From a virus: a stretch of 20,462 nt of DNA. Numbering within the stretch: position 1 is the first letter of the stretch; the number at the start of each line of letters is the position of its first letter. The notes under the pieces are model-generated. The model ran no database searches. It was not told the origin of the DNA and worked only from the letters and a program-made list of their open reading frames with translations. Location of the stretch: IMG/VR virus record IMGVR_UViG_3300032093_001041, positions 1 to 20,462 of that record. The stretch is one strand, 5' to 3'. Shown here piece by piece: positions 1-6,651 of the stretch. A program made the position numbers and the translations under genes.

Positions 1-1799
1 CAGAAATTCCACAATTTACTGTTGATGCACAGGGTCGTATTACAGCAGCAAGTAATATTGCAGTAGCAACAAACTTTGTTATTAGTGGTGATACTGGTGG
101 TACAGATACCGTTAATGGCGGTGAAACATTATCAGTTTCAGGTGGTGTTGGTTTAACAACAACCATTGCTAATAACAGTATCACAGTTGATCTAGACAAT
201 ACTGCTGTAACAGCAGGTGTATTTGGTAGCGCAACACAAATTCCACAAATTACTGTTGATGCACAAGGTCGACTAACAGCCGCAAGTAATGTAACAATTT
301 CAACCAGCTTTGATATCAGTGGTGACGTTGGTGCTAACGATACAGTTAATGTAGGCGAGGTACTAGACTTTGCTGGTACTACAAACCAAATTCAAACAAC
401 CATTGCAAACAACAGCGTTACATTTGCGCTAACACCTAATGTTTCAATCAACGGTTCAATGACAGCTGATTCATTCACTGACGGTGTACTAACAATTACT
501 GATGGCAATATCACAAGTGCAGTTCATGGCACATTCAGTGGTAATGTACAAGCAGGTGCGCTAAAAGATGGCACAGCTACATTATCAGGTGGGTCGCTAA
601 CTGGCGCAGTTAATGGTAACTTCAGCGGTAACGTTGCATTTGGTGGCTTAAACGACGGTGCTGTGACAATCACAGATTGGTCAACAGACGGTGCATTTGC
701 TACACCAAACAACACCTCAGTCGCAACAACAGCCGCAGTTAAGAGTTATGTTGATGCACAACTAGGCGCAACTAACTTAGACATTGCTGGTGACACCGGT
801 ACAGCTAGTGTTGACCTAGACAGTCAAACATTAACCGTTGCTGGTACAGCTAATGAAGTTGAAACCAGCGTAAGTGGTCAAACAATAACCGTTGGCTTAC
901 CAGCTAACGTTACAATTGGTAACAACCTAACTGTTACAAACAACTTAGCTATCACAGGCTCATTGCTGTCAAATGATATTACAGCCGCTACAGTTAATGT
1001 TAATGGTGATGCAATTATTACTGGTAACTTAACCGTTCAAGGTACACAAACAATTGTTGATTCAACAACTGTTCAGACTGCTGATGCAATCTTCCGTGTA
1101 AACAGCAACGGTACAACTGGTGCTAACGTAGGCTTTGAAGCCAACGTTGGTGGCAGCATGAAGCAGATTGTTTATACACCTTCTAATACATGGAGCCTGG
1201 GTACAGAAGACTTAACACTAGGTGATCTAACAGCAGCCAGTGGTTCAATCAGCGGTAACCTTGCTGTAACAGGTGATGTTGCATTTGGTACACTAACAGA
1301 TACTGGCAACAGCATTTCAATTACCAAGTTTGTTAACGAAGCTGATGGCATTGCTAACAACGACAATGATACAACAATTCCAACTTCAGCAGCGGTAGTT
1401 GATTATGTTACTAACAACGGCGGTGATGGTTTACTACTTCGTGGTACATTCACTGCTAACAGCAGCGCAAGCAGCTTCACAGTTGGTACAGTACCAAATG
1501 TAAGCAACCGTACATACTATGTTGACAAGGTTGTAATCAAGGTAGGTACAGCATTCAGTGGTGGTAGCTTCAACCATATCCTAGTTAAGGAAAATGGTGG
1601 TAGCGGTACAACACTAGTTGCAGCTGACGATGCTGATGCAGGTACAGCAGGTACATATATTATTGAACTAGATGGTGATACAACACTTACAAAGAATGCA
1701 GGTGTTGTAGTACAGTTCAAGCAAAGCGATGGTACAACAGCTTCTGTTGTAACAGGCGGTAGCTTAGTAGCAACTGTACACTACAAGTACGTAGTATAA
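1..1799 (+). CDS. Tail-fibre-like repetitive structural protein (5' end outside window)
   Basis: The frame is open from the left edge (codons in register with position 3) to TAA at 1797-1799, giving 598 visible residues. The ATG at 459 is therefore probably internal. Composition is that of a phage fibre: rich in Gly, Thr, Asn, Ser and Val, with no Cys. It contains two copies of a 78-aa unit that opens with IPQ(F/I)TVDAQGR(I/L)TAASN, starting at about 3 and 237. Two copies of a 29-aa unit with FSGNV follow at 471-644, then a partial third copy. Two segments resemble the fibre motif TxPTxxAVxxYVD (near VATTAAVKSYVD and PTSAAVVDYV). The last ~125 residues are non-repetitive and could be a C-terminal tip domain. 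The likely role is a trimeric adhesin or baseplate/tail fibre in the virion. The fibre class is inferred from composition and repeats; the exact T4 counterpart is not identifiable. Confidence 0.8.
   Translation, partial: EIPQFTVDAQGRITAASNIAVATNFVISGDTGGTDTVNGGETLSVSGGVGLTTTIANNSITVDLDNTAVTAGVFGSATQIPQITVDAQGRLTAASNVTISTSFDISGDVGANDTVNVGEVLDFAGTTNQIQTTIANNSVTFALTPNVSINGSMTADSFTDGVLTITDGNITSAVHGTFSGNVQAGALKDGTATLSGGSLTGAVNGNFSGNVAFGGLNDGAVTITDWSTDGAFATPNNTSVATTAAVKSYVDAQLGATNLDIAGDTGTASVDLDSQTLTVAGTANEVETSVSGQTITVGLPANVTIGNNLTVTNNLAITGSLLSNDITAATVNVNGDAIITGNLTVQGTQTIVDSTTVQTADAIFRVNSNGTTGANVGFEANVGGSMKQIVYTPSNTWSLGTEDLTLGDLTAASGSISGNLAVTGDVAFGTLTDTGNSISITKFVNEADGIANNDNDTTIPTSAAVVDYVTNNGGDGLLLRGTFTANSSASSFTVGTVPNVSNRTYYVDKVVIKVGTAFSGGSFNHILVKENGGSGTTLVAADDADAGTAGTYIIELDGDTTLTKNAGVVVQFKQSDGTTASVVTGGSLVATVHYKYVV
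3..470 (+). repeat. Two tandem 234-bp (78-aa) coding repeats in the fibre gene
   Basis: The IPQ-TVDAQGR-TAASN segment starts at 3 and again at 237, exactly 234 bp apart and in frame. Between the starts both units carry ISGD, a GE(T/V)L segment and TTIANNS(I/V)T. The array may continue left of the window. Such units are usual in beta-rich fibre shafts and vary in number by recombination. Confidence 0.75.
471..677 (+). repeat. 29-aa (87-bp) coding repeat in the fibre gene, two full copies plus a partial one
   Basis: Units at 471-557 and 558-644 align residue for residue over 29 aa, with shared positions including DG, a hydrophobic TxxG-like stretch, AV-G and FSGNV. A partial third copy (GLNDGAVTITD) covers 645-677. 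This is a second repeat family, distinct from the 78-aa one upstream. Confidence 0.7.
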
Positions 1800-1821
1800 C
1801 ACTTCTCGGGATGGGGAGTTT

Positions 1822-1851
1822 AGAAAGGGGTCAAAAGGCCCCTTTCTTTTT
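1822..1851 (+). terminator. Rho-independent terminator after the tail-fibre gene
   Basis: AGAAAGGGG (1822-1830) pairs perfectly with CCCCTTTCT (1839-1847). The inner TC/GG can add a G-U and a C-G pair, leaving an AAAA loop. The T tract (TTTTATT) continues from the 3' arm on the plus strand. It lies 22 bp after the fibre stop codon and overlaps the stop codon of the convergent minus-strand gene. On the minus strand there is no U tract, so it should act mainly on plus-strand transcription. Confidence 0.9.
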
Positions 1852-2437
1852 ATTGTTTTATCACAAAACTATTGCAACAAATAATGCAGTCTTGGTCGGA
1901 TGAGTTTGATGTTATACCCCAAGGTATGTGGGCAGGAAAATAAACAATCTTATTTGTCTTTGCTGCAACAAAATGTTCACTGCTTTGAATTCGGGGCGGG
2001 CAAGCATATAGTTTAGGCCCGTATTGATCGAGATACAAACTAGTACTGTTTTCTTCTGCTTTTAGAAAAAGCACAGAATGGTACCAGCGATGTCTATGTA
2101 CTGATTGCGGGAAATTATGTCCTGGTTTAATACCCATGGTCCAAGTCTCGCAAATTTCAATATCTGTCCAATCTTCTTTTTTAATTCTAAAATGAGAAGC
2201 AGCATTTTCCACAAACATATTACCAATTAGAGAATTTAACTTGGCGATGTTTTTTCCTAAGGTAATATTTTTATTAGTGATCCAACCAAAGTTTGCGTTG
2301 TGAAAATACTGTGATGTTCTGCTGGCTTGAACTTCTTTTAATATTGCATCAGCTACATTATCATCTATTTGTAATTCCCCCTCAAATACCCAATCAGGAA
2401 AAACGGGATAACTAAGAAGACTAGAGGTCATTTTCAT
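1850..2437 (-). CDS. Putative 2OG-Fe(II) oxygenase-like protein, 195 aa
   Basis: The only gene on the minus strand, convergent with the fibre gene. I chose the ATG at 2437 (purine-rich AAAAAGGG about 12 nt upstream), because the N-terminus from there (LLSYPVFPDWVFEGELQIDD) looks like that of the phage 2OG-Fe(II) oxygenase family with an 'LFPTPIY' opening. The frame extends to a GTG at 2479. Later motifs also fit: SVHRHRWYHSVLFL around residues 112-124 resembles the 'HxH...SGVYYL' strand carrying the metal ligands, and FPAHIPWGI (167-175) sits where the family has 'FPSWLPHGV'. The distal His expected near residue 173 is Trp, with a His at 170 instead, so activity is uncertain. No substrate can be inferred. 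Confidence 0.55.
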   Translation of the reverse strand: MKMTSSLLSYPVFPDWVFEGELQIDDNVADAILKEVQASRTSQYFHNANFGWITNKNITLGKNIAKLNSLIGNMFVENAASHFRIKKEDWTDIEICETWTMGIKPGHNFPQSVHRHRWYHSVLFLKAEENSTSLYLDQYGPKLYACPPRIQSSEHFVAAKTNKIVYFPAHIPWGITSNSSDQDCIICCNSFVIKQ

Positions 2438-2486
2438 ACAGTTATTTAACCCTTTTTCTAGTACTTTTCTAAAGTTCACGGAATGG

Positions 2487-2519
2487 TTGACAAACGTCCT
2501 AAAGATGTTATTATATACT
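2487..2519 (+). promoter_or_regulatory. Sigma70-like promoter for the deaminase-like gene
   Basis: Consensus -35 TTGACA at 2487-2492. An AT-rich -10 region (TTATATACT) lies at 2511-2519: TTATAT gives an 18-nt spacer, while TATACT would give 21. The start codon at 2547 follows after a short leader containing AGGGAAGA as ribosome binding site. Confidence 0.65.
2510..2515 (-). promoter_or_regulatory. Possible -10 box for the minus-strand gene
   Basis: Read on the minus strand, 2515-2510 is TATAAT, a perfect -10. No good -35 lies 16-18 nt upstream, so the promoter would be weak or activator-dependent. It overlaps the plus-strand -10 region, so the two divergent genes may compete for the same site. 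Confidence 0.3.
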
Positions 2520-2546
2520 AGTAGGTGTTAGGGAAGAACATATCTG

Positions 2547-2858
2547 ATGTCCACTACTAAACAGGCTCTTACTGCCGTCATATATGACAAGCGTGGTAAA
2601 GTTATATCTGTTGGACAAAACAGTTATATTAAGACGCACCCGTTACAGGCACTACATGCTGCAAAAGCAGGTATGCCTGACAAACAGTTTCTTCATGCTG
2701 AGATTCATGCTATTGTAAAATGCAAGGATCTTAGCAGAGCGCATAAAATCTTTGTATCTAGGTGGGACAAAAAAGGTCGGCCTGCATTGGCCAAACCCTG
2801 TCCAGTATGTATGAGTGCCATCGAATCTGCTGGCATTGAAATTATAGAACATACCTGA
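2547..2858 (+). CDS. CMP/dCMP deaminase-like zinc protein, 103 aa
   Basis: Carries both hallmarks of the cytidine/deoxycytidylate deaminase fold: HAE (His50, catalytic Glu52) and PCPVC (Cys85, Cys88), which together bind the catalytic zinc. At 103 aa it is shorter than typical dCMP deaminases (about 150-190 aa), lacking extra N- and C-terminal elements, so it may be a minimal deaminase. In phages such enzymes supply dUMP for dTMP synthesis. The neighbouring HAD nucleotidase-like gene supports a nucleotide-metabolism role, but substrate (dCMP, cytidine or another amine) is inference. It starts at ATG after AGGGAAGA and has its own sigma70-like promoter. Confidence 0.75.
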   Translation: MSTTKQALTAVIYDKRGKVISVGQNSYIKTHPLQALHAAKAGMPDKQFLHAEIHAIVKCKDLSRAHKIFVSRWDKKGRPALAKPCPVCMSAIESAGIEIIEHT

Positions 2859-2864
2859 ATATAC

Positions 2865-2892
2865 TTGACATTGTAGCTAATGATGCTAAAAT
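2865..2892 (+). promoter_or_regulatory. Sigma70-like promoter for the HAD phosphatase gene
   Basis: TTGACA at 2865-2870, a 16-nt spacer, then TAAAAT at 2887-2892. The leader to the TTG start at 2918 is about 20 nt and contains AGGGAG. Confidence 0.7.
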
Positions 2893-2917
2893 ACTAATAT
2901 AAGTTAGGGAGTTTGGT

Positions 2918-3511
2918 TTGTTATTCTTTAAGAAAAAGGTTATCCTTACAGACATTGACGGAGTTATGCTGGACTGGGAAGAGGGCTTCTCGGTGTGGAT
3001 GGAGCATCACGGATATAAGCCTGTTGATGGTTATAAGCTGCTGTACAGCATCGGTGACCGTTATGGTATTACTAAGGATGAAGGACATAAGTTAGTACGA
3101 CTATTCAACGAAAGTGCTGCTATTGGTTTCCTTCCTCCGGTACGAGATGCACAACAGTATGTAAGGCTACTAGCAGAAAAACACAAATACAAATTCCTAG
3201 CAGTTACTTCTTTGAGCAAGGATGTGTACGCACGAGAATTGCGTATACGAAATCTCAAGAAGCTGTTTGGTGACATCTTTATTGATGTGATTTGTTTAGA
3301 TACAGGTGCAGACAAGGACGAAGAACTAGATCGGCTGGGTCGTGTATACAAGGGTAACTATTGGATCGAAGACAAGCCCGAAAATGCTGATGCCGGTATC
3401 CGGTGTGGCTTCAAGACTTTACTGGTTGAGCATGGACATAATTTAGATTATAAGGGTCCTGCTACTGTAGTAAAGACTTGGGAAGAAATTTATAACATCA
3501 TCACTAAGTAA
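2918..3511 (+). CDS. HAD-superfamily 5'-nucleotidase-like phosphatase, 197 aa (TTG start)
   Basis: HAD motif I is DIDGV (Asp12 nucleophile, Asp14). Motif II is the Thr97-Ser98 pair in AVTSLS, and motif IV is WIEDKPENA (149-157, acidic Glu151/Asp152). The WIEDKPxNA signature and the alpha-helical cap between motifs I and II resemble the 5'(3')-deoxyribonucleotidase branch, so dNMP dephosphorylation is plausible. The start is TTG at 2918: AGGGAG at 2905-2910 lies 7 nt upstream, and the next in-frame Met (residue 17) would cut into motif I. It has its own promoter immediately downstream of the deaminase-like gene, suggesting shared work in nucleotide turnover. Product family is well supported; substrate is inferred. 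Confidence 0.75.
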   Translation: MLFFKKKVILTDIDGVMLDWEEGFSVWMEHHGYKPVDGYKLLYSIGDRYGITKDEGHKLVRLFNESAAIGFLPPVRDAQQYVRLLAEKHKYKFLAVTSLSKDVYARELRIRNLKKLFGDIFIDVICLDTGADKDEELDRLGRVYKGNYWIEDKPENADAGIRCGFKTLLVEHGHNLDYKGPATVVKTWEEIYNIITK

Positions 3512-3523
3512 GAGAGAACTAAT

Positions 3524-4192
3524 ATGAGTGCAGAAATTGATTTTCCTACTAAGGAAGTAGTTGCCGTTGCTTGTGCAATTTTTGATGCACAGGGCTTTAT
3601 CAAACGAGATTCTTATCAAAACTTAGCTGAAGGTGAAAAGCCTAAGTCGCCTAACAGCTCTATTTTGTACAATCACTTTCTCAACGATGAAAAGGTTGAG
3701 CTAAATGAAAAGGACTATGTTCTTGCAGAAACTATCATTGATTATCTGCGGGGGCTGAGCTTTAAAGCGTTTGAACGAGCGTTGACAGACTTTGAAGCCA
3801 ATGTTCTAAAGTTTGTGGGTGCTGAGCGTGTGGGCAAAGATAAGTTAGGTATTGCTGCTAGTTTGCCAAATGTCTATAGTCGTAAACTAGAAGCAGATAA
3901 ATGGACTGAACGAGAAGCAGCCCTGTCTGAAAACAGCGATTATGTAGGTACACTAAACAAGCGCAGCGAGTTTAATCTGAAGATTGAGCATGTGCGAGAA
4001 ATTCCATCCACAATGAGTTTCATGTATACCTGTTCTGAATCAAACAAGAATATTGTTAAATTCTTTAACACTACAAGGATTGCAGAGATAGGTGACGAGC
4101 TTAATATTACTGCCTATGTAAAAAGCCAAGGAATTAGTAAGTACAGTGGTGGTAAGGAAACAATGGTTAACCGCGTAAAAATTGCCACTTAA
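3524..4192 (+). CDS. Unrecognised phage protein, 222 aa
   Basis: I do not recognise this family. The coding frame is convincing: a good ribosome binding site (AGAGAGA), only 12 bp after the HAD gene, and codon use like its neighbours. The N-terminal part begins with a hydrophobic AVACAIFDAQGF segment. The middle is charged and probably helical. The C-terminus (roughly 190-220) reads as strands of a small beta-barrel, with AYVKSQGISKYSGGKETMVN followed by RVKI. That pattern of 'VKxHG.Y.GGKET.LNRVK' recalls OB-fold-like tails on phage and bacterial nucleic-acid proteins. That resemblance is tentative. Co-transcription with the nucleotide-metabolism genes is likely from spacing. Confidence 0.6.
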   Translation: MSAEIDFPTKEVVAVACAIFDAQGFIKRDSYQNLAEGEKPKSPNSSILYNHFLNDEKVELNEKDYVLAETIIDYLRGLSFKAFERALTDFEANVLKFVGAERVGKDKLGIAASLPNVYSRKLEADKWTEREAALSENSDYVGTLNKRSEFNLKIEHVREIPSTMSFMYTCSESNKNIVKFFNTTRIAEIGDELNITAYVKSQGISKYSGGKETMVNRVKIAT

Positions 4193-4208
4193 ATTAGTTC
4201 TAAATTTA

Positions 4209-4216
4209 GATAAATA
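4209..4216 (+). promoter_or_regulatory. T4-type late promoter box (GATAAATA)
   Basis: GATAAATA matches the NATAAATA late-promoter element known from T4-like phages (T4: TATAAATA), read by the phage late sigma factor gp55 with the sliding clamp. It precedes a virion gene, as expected. With the usual 5-7 nt distance, transcription would start at about 4221-4223. Confidence 0.65.
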
Positions 4217-4244
4217 GTAGTACCCAGGGAGAGGTACTACTATT
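4213..4244 (+). promoter_or_regulatory. 12-bp hairpin overlapping late promoter and ribosome binding site
   Basis: AATAGTAGTACC (4213-4224) is the exact reverse complement of GGTACTACTATT (4233-4244). The loop CAGGGAGA holds the purine-rich Shine-Dalgarno-like sequence, and the 3' arm ends directly before the ATG at 4245. No T tract follows, so it is not a terminator. It is likely a translational control element (see findings). Confidence 0.75.
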
Positions 4245-5852
4245 ATGTCTTATAACCATCCATTAGATAAAGAGTTGCGTGATTTACACAACTCAATGAA
4301 ATACAATGCTAGCGGTGAGCCCGTTATACGCACTCACGTTGACGGCATCAGCTTAGAAGGCGATGTTATTGTTAGTAATGTTACCGTTGATAACCCAACT
4401 ACCAATCCCGTAAATGTAACAGTTAACAGCGGTAGTATTAATGCAAATGTTACCGGTACTGTTATTATAACAGATGGCGGCAATAGTATTACAGTAGACG
4501 GTAATGTTGGCGTTACTGGTAATGTAAACGCAACTGTTACTGGTGGTAACATTAATGTTAGCCAAACAACAAGTCCGTGGGTGGTATCAGGAAATGTTGT
4601 AACACAACCTCTACTTGGTGGCAATGATGCATTTGGTAGATTGCGTGTTAGCGAACCTTATACACTGGGTGACTATAAACACTTATACGGCCTAGATCCT
4701 AACTTCATTGACTATATGGTCAATGGTGGCAATATTGCATTCCAAAACAATCAGGCTTGTGCAAGACTATCCACTACTTCTAATAGTTCAAGTAGAGCAG
4801 TACACCAAACCAAATTCTATCATCACTATATGCCCGGTAAGAGTCAGATGATACTAGCATCATTTAATTTTTATAATGCTGTATCCAATGTTACTAAACG
4901 CACAGGTTATTTTGATGACCGTAATGGTATTTTCCTCGAACAAGCAGGCGATGGTACACTGGCTTTGGTGGTGCGTAGTTATGTAACTGGCAGTCCTGTT
5001 GATGTACGCATCAGCCAAGAAGGTGGTGTGTATGGTCCAGGCGATACTGGTTGGAATGGTGATCCAGTTGATGGTAGTGGTCCAAGCGGATGGGATTTAG
5101 ACATTACCAAAACACAACTTTGGTGGTGTGACTTCCAATGGTTGGGAGTAGGTCAAGTTCGTTGTGGTTTCGTCCACGATAGTGAATATATCTTATGTCA
5201 TACTTTCCGCCACAGCGATAACTTAGCAACTGTTTACATGAGCAATCCAAATCTTCCAGTACGATGTGAAATACAGAACGTTGGCACAACCACAGGTAGC
5301 TACTTTGACCAAATCTGTACAACTGTGATGTCAGAAGGTGGTTATAATGAATCCGGTATCGATTGGGCCATGGGTAACAATGGTACACTAAGAACTATAG
5401 CCTCTAATGCTACTGTCCCTGTGTTCGCTATAAGACTCAAGAATACTTTTAGAGGTTATGACCATAACCGAATCATTGCAAGATTACAAAATCTAAGTGT
5501 GTTTACCACATCTGAAAACATTTATTTCAAAGTTGTTAAGCTACCAAATCAGGCAGCATTAACAGGTAATACTTGGGTAGACCTTGACACCGATAGTGGT
5601 GTGCAGTACAATGCCACAGCAACAGCATTTTCTGGGGGCGACATTTTAATATCTGGTTATGCACCTGCCGGCACATCCAATGGTAGTGGTAGCACTACTC
5701 CGATTGATACGCCCAGCAATGCCAAGAAGAATTATATTGTACAAAACTACGACAGCACCGACAGTGAAATCTATGCCGTTGTAATTACAAATTTAAGTAA
5801 TAGCCAAAGTACGCAAGTGGGCGCAACAGTCCAGTGGCGTGAAATTTACTAA
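4245..5852 (+). CDS. Virion structural protein (tail/adhesin-like), 535 aa
   Basis: Residues about 35-115 are short Val/Asn/Thr-rich beta repeats (for example VNVTVNSGSINANVTGTV), followed by QTTSPWVVSGNVV and then DAFGRLRVSEPYTLGDYKHL at 127-146. The SPW-VSG and DAFGRLRVSEP signature is familiar to me from structural proteins of marine T4-like phages. The C-terminal ~380 residues look globular and beta-rich. Late promoter control and a position between fibre-type genes support a virion role. No enzymatic motif is seen. It could be a fibre, a baseplate-attached adhesin or a head decoration protein. The stop codon is followed immediately by the ATG of the next gene. Confidence 0.75.
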   Translation: MSYNHPLDKELRDLHNSMKYNASGEPVIRTHVDGISLEGDVIVSNVTVDNPTTNPVNVTVNSGSINANVTGTVIITDGGNSITVDGNVGVTGNVNATVTGGNINVSQTTSPWVVSGNVVTQPLLGGNDAFGRLRVSEPYTLGDYKHLYGLDPNFIDYMVNGGNIAFQNNQACARLSTTSNSSSRAVHQTKFYHHYMPGKSQMILASFNFYNAVSNVTKRTGYFDDRNGIFLEQAGDGTLALVVRSYVTGSPVDVRISQEGGVYGPGDTGWNGDPVDGSGPSGWDLDITKTQLWWCDFQWLGVGQVRCGFVHDSEYILCHTFRHSDNLATVYMSNPNLPVRCEIQNVGTTTGSYFDQICTTVMSEGGYNESGIDWAMGNNGTLRTIASNATVPVFAIRLKNTFRGYDHNRIIARLQNLSVFTTSENIYFKVVKLPNQAALTGNTWVDLDTDSGVQYNATATAFSGGDILISGYAPAGTSNGSGSTTPIDTPSNAKKNYIVQNYDSTDSEIYAVVITNLSNSQSTQVGATVQWREIY

Positions 5853-6062
5853 ATGAGAGTTGAAGTTCATTTTACCGGCGACAGTTTTATTGCGTTTGGT
5901 CCCGATGGACAACGAATTACTAATAGATCAATTTTAGAACAAATTTCTTTTCACCCATTTCCAGGTTTCAAAACTTCTTATTATTTAGATGTGAACGCCA
6001 ATATTCCCGAAGAACCTGAGCAGCTCAACATATATACTAACATTACTACACAGAAGAAGTAA
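5853..6062 (+). CDS. Small protein of unknown function, 69 aa
   Basis: It starts at the base after the stop of the structural gene (TAAATG), so translation is probably coupled. The N-terminus (VHFTGDSFIAFGPDGQRITN) looks beta-stranded and has no motif I recognise. Its last ~23 codons (NANIPEEPEQLNIYTNITTQ plus KK) are homologous to the C-terminus of the sulfotransferase-like protein at 6652, as part of a 75-bp DNA repeat. The pairing suggests a mobile or recombining gene tail. The virion operon context allows a minor structural role, but that is inference. Confidence 0.6.
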   Translation: MRVEVHFTGDSFIAFGPDGQRITNRSILEQISFHPFPGFKTSYYLDVNANIPEEPEQLNIYTNITTQKK

Positions 6063-6068
6063 GAAATG
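5994..6068 (+). repeat. 75-bp imperfect direct repeat, copy 1 (gene tail plus next start codon)
   Basis: It runs from AACGCCA at the 3' end of the 69-aa gene through its stop to the ATG of the next gene. It aligns without gaps to 7285-7359, at roughly three quarters identity by eye. The longest shared block is ATATATACTAACA, followed by TAC, ACACAGAAGA, GTAA and AAATG. Confidence 0.8.
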
Positions 6069-6626
6069 ATTGTCAATGAAGAAAAAGCATGTCTACCGCA
6101 AGGCATGCATGTCTTTGTTAAAGAGAATGCTCTCGATTCTTCTATGATCGAACTTCTCCTTAATAGCGACATACATTTTAAAAAAGCTGAAGTTGTAGTT
6201 GACGACAAGGGTACTGTTACGATATCAAACACCCGTAGATGTCGAGAAGCGCGGCTGTCTGTGAATGAGCATTCAGATGTGTTTGAACAAGTTCATACAT
6301 TATTCGATGAGGCTAAACAGTTATTCAATAAAGAATACTCTAGGGATAGAACCACTGTTAGTATCATGCGTTATACAGAACAGGATTTAGGACACTTCGA
6401 TTGGCACATCGATGCTGTCAGCTATAGCAGCATCGACTATGTTCGTCAATTATCCATGTCTATACTGTTAGATAACAACTACGAAGGCGGCCAACTATGT
6501 TTTGAAAACAAAGTGTTTGATAGACCTAGTCCCGGTACTTGTATTATTTTTCCAAGTACCTATCGCCATAAAGTTGGGGTGGTTACTCGAGGTGTGCGTC
6601 ATAGTTTAGTAAGCTGGGCATATTGA
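6066..6626 (+). CDS. PKHD-type 2OG-Fe(II) oxygenase, 186 aa
   Basis: It has the full catalytic set of the prolyl-4-hydroxylase-like double-stranded beta-helix fold. His114 and Asp116 in FDWHIDA and distal His168 in FPSTYRHKVG bind iron, and Arg178, ten residues after the distal His, binds 2-oxoglutarate. The strand SMSILLDNNYEGGQL (130-144) is typical of phage and bacterial PKHD hydroxylases, and length is normal for a single domain. It should hydroxylate a protein side chain or small molecule using O2 and 2-oxoglutarate; the substrate is unknown. It begins at the end of direct-repeat copy 1 and is followed 25 bp later by a sulfotransferase-like gene. A paralogue lies at 7629. Confidence 0.85.
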   Translation: MIVNEEKACLPQGMHVFVKENALDSSMIELLLNSDIHFKKAEVVVDDKGTVTISNTRRCREARLSVNEHSDVFEQVHTLFDEAKQLFNKEYSRDRTTVSIMRYTEQDLGHFDWHIDAVSYSSIDYVRQLSMSILLDNNYEGGQLCFENKVFDRPSPGTCIIFPSTYRHKVGVVTRGVRHSLVSWAY

Positions 6627-6651
6627 GATATTACTGTCTCATTGGATAAGA

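Noticed and set aside
459-461. ATG at 459 as the start of the fibre gene.
   Set aside because: The frame is open to the left edge, with the same repeat family and no ribosome binding site near 459.
524-1720. Minus-strand ORFs opposite the fibre gene.
   Set aside because: They are mirror images of a low-complexity, stop-poor plus-strand gene; no ribosome binding sites or recognisable products.
1822-1851. The fibre-gene terminator as a bidirectional terminator for the convergent oxygenase gene.
   Set aside because: The hairpin is symmetric, but the minus strand lacks a U tract after it; minus-strand termination here is unproven.
4334-5388. Minus-strand ORFs opposite the structural gene.
   Set aside because: Products mirror the Val/Thr repeats of the plus strand and look like no real protein.
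6622-6640. Small hairpin (TGAGA...TCTCA) after the first PKHD oxygenase.
   Set aside because: Five base pairs with an 8-nt loop and no T tract; likely chance.
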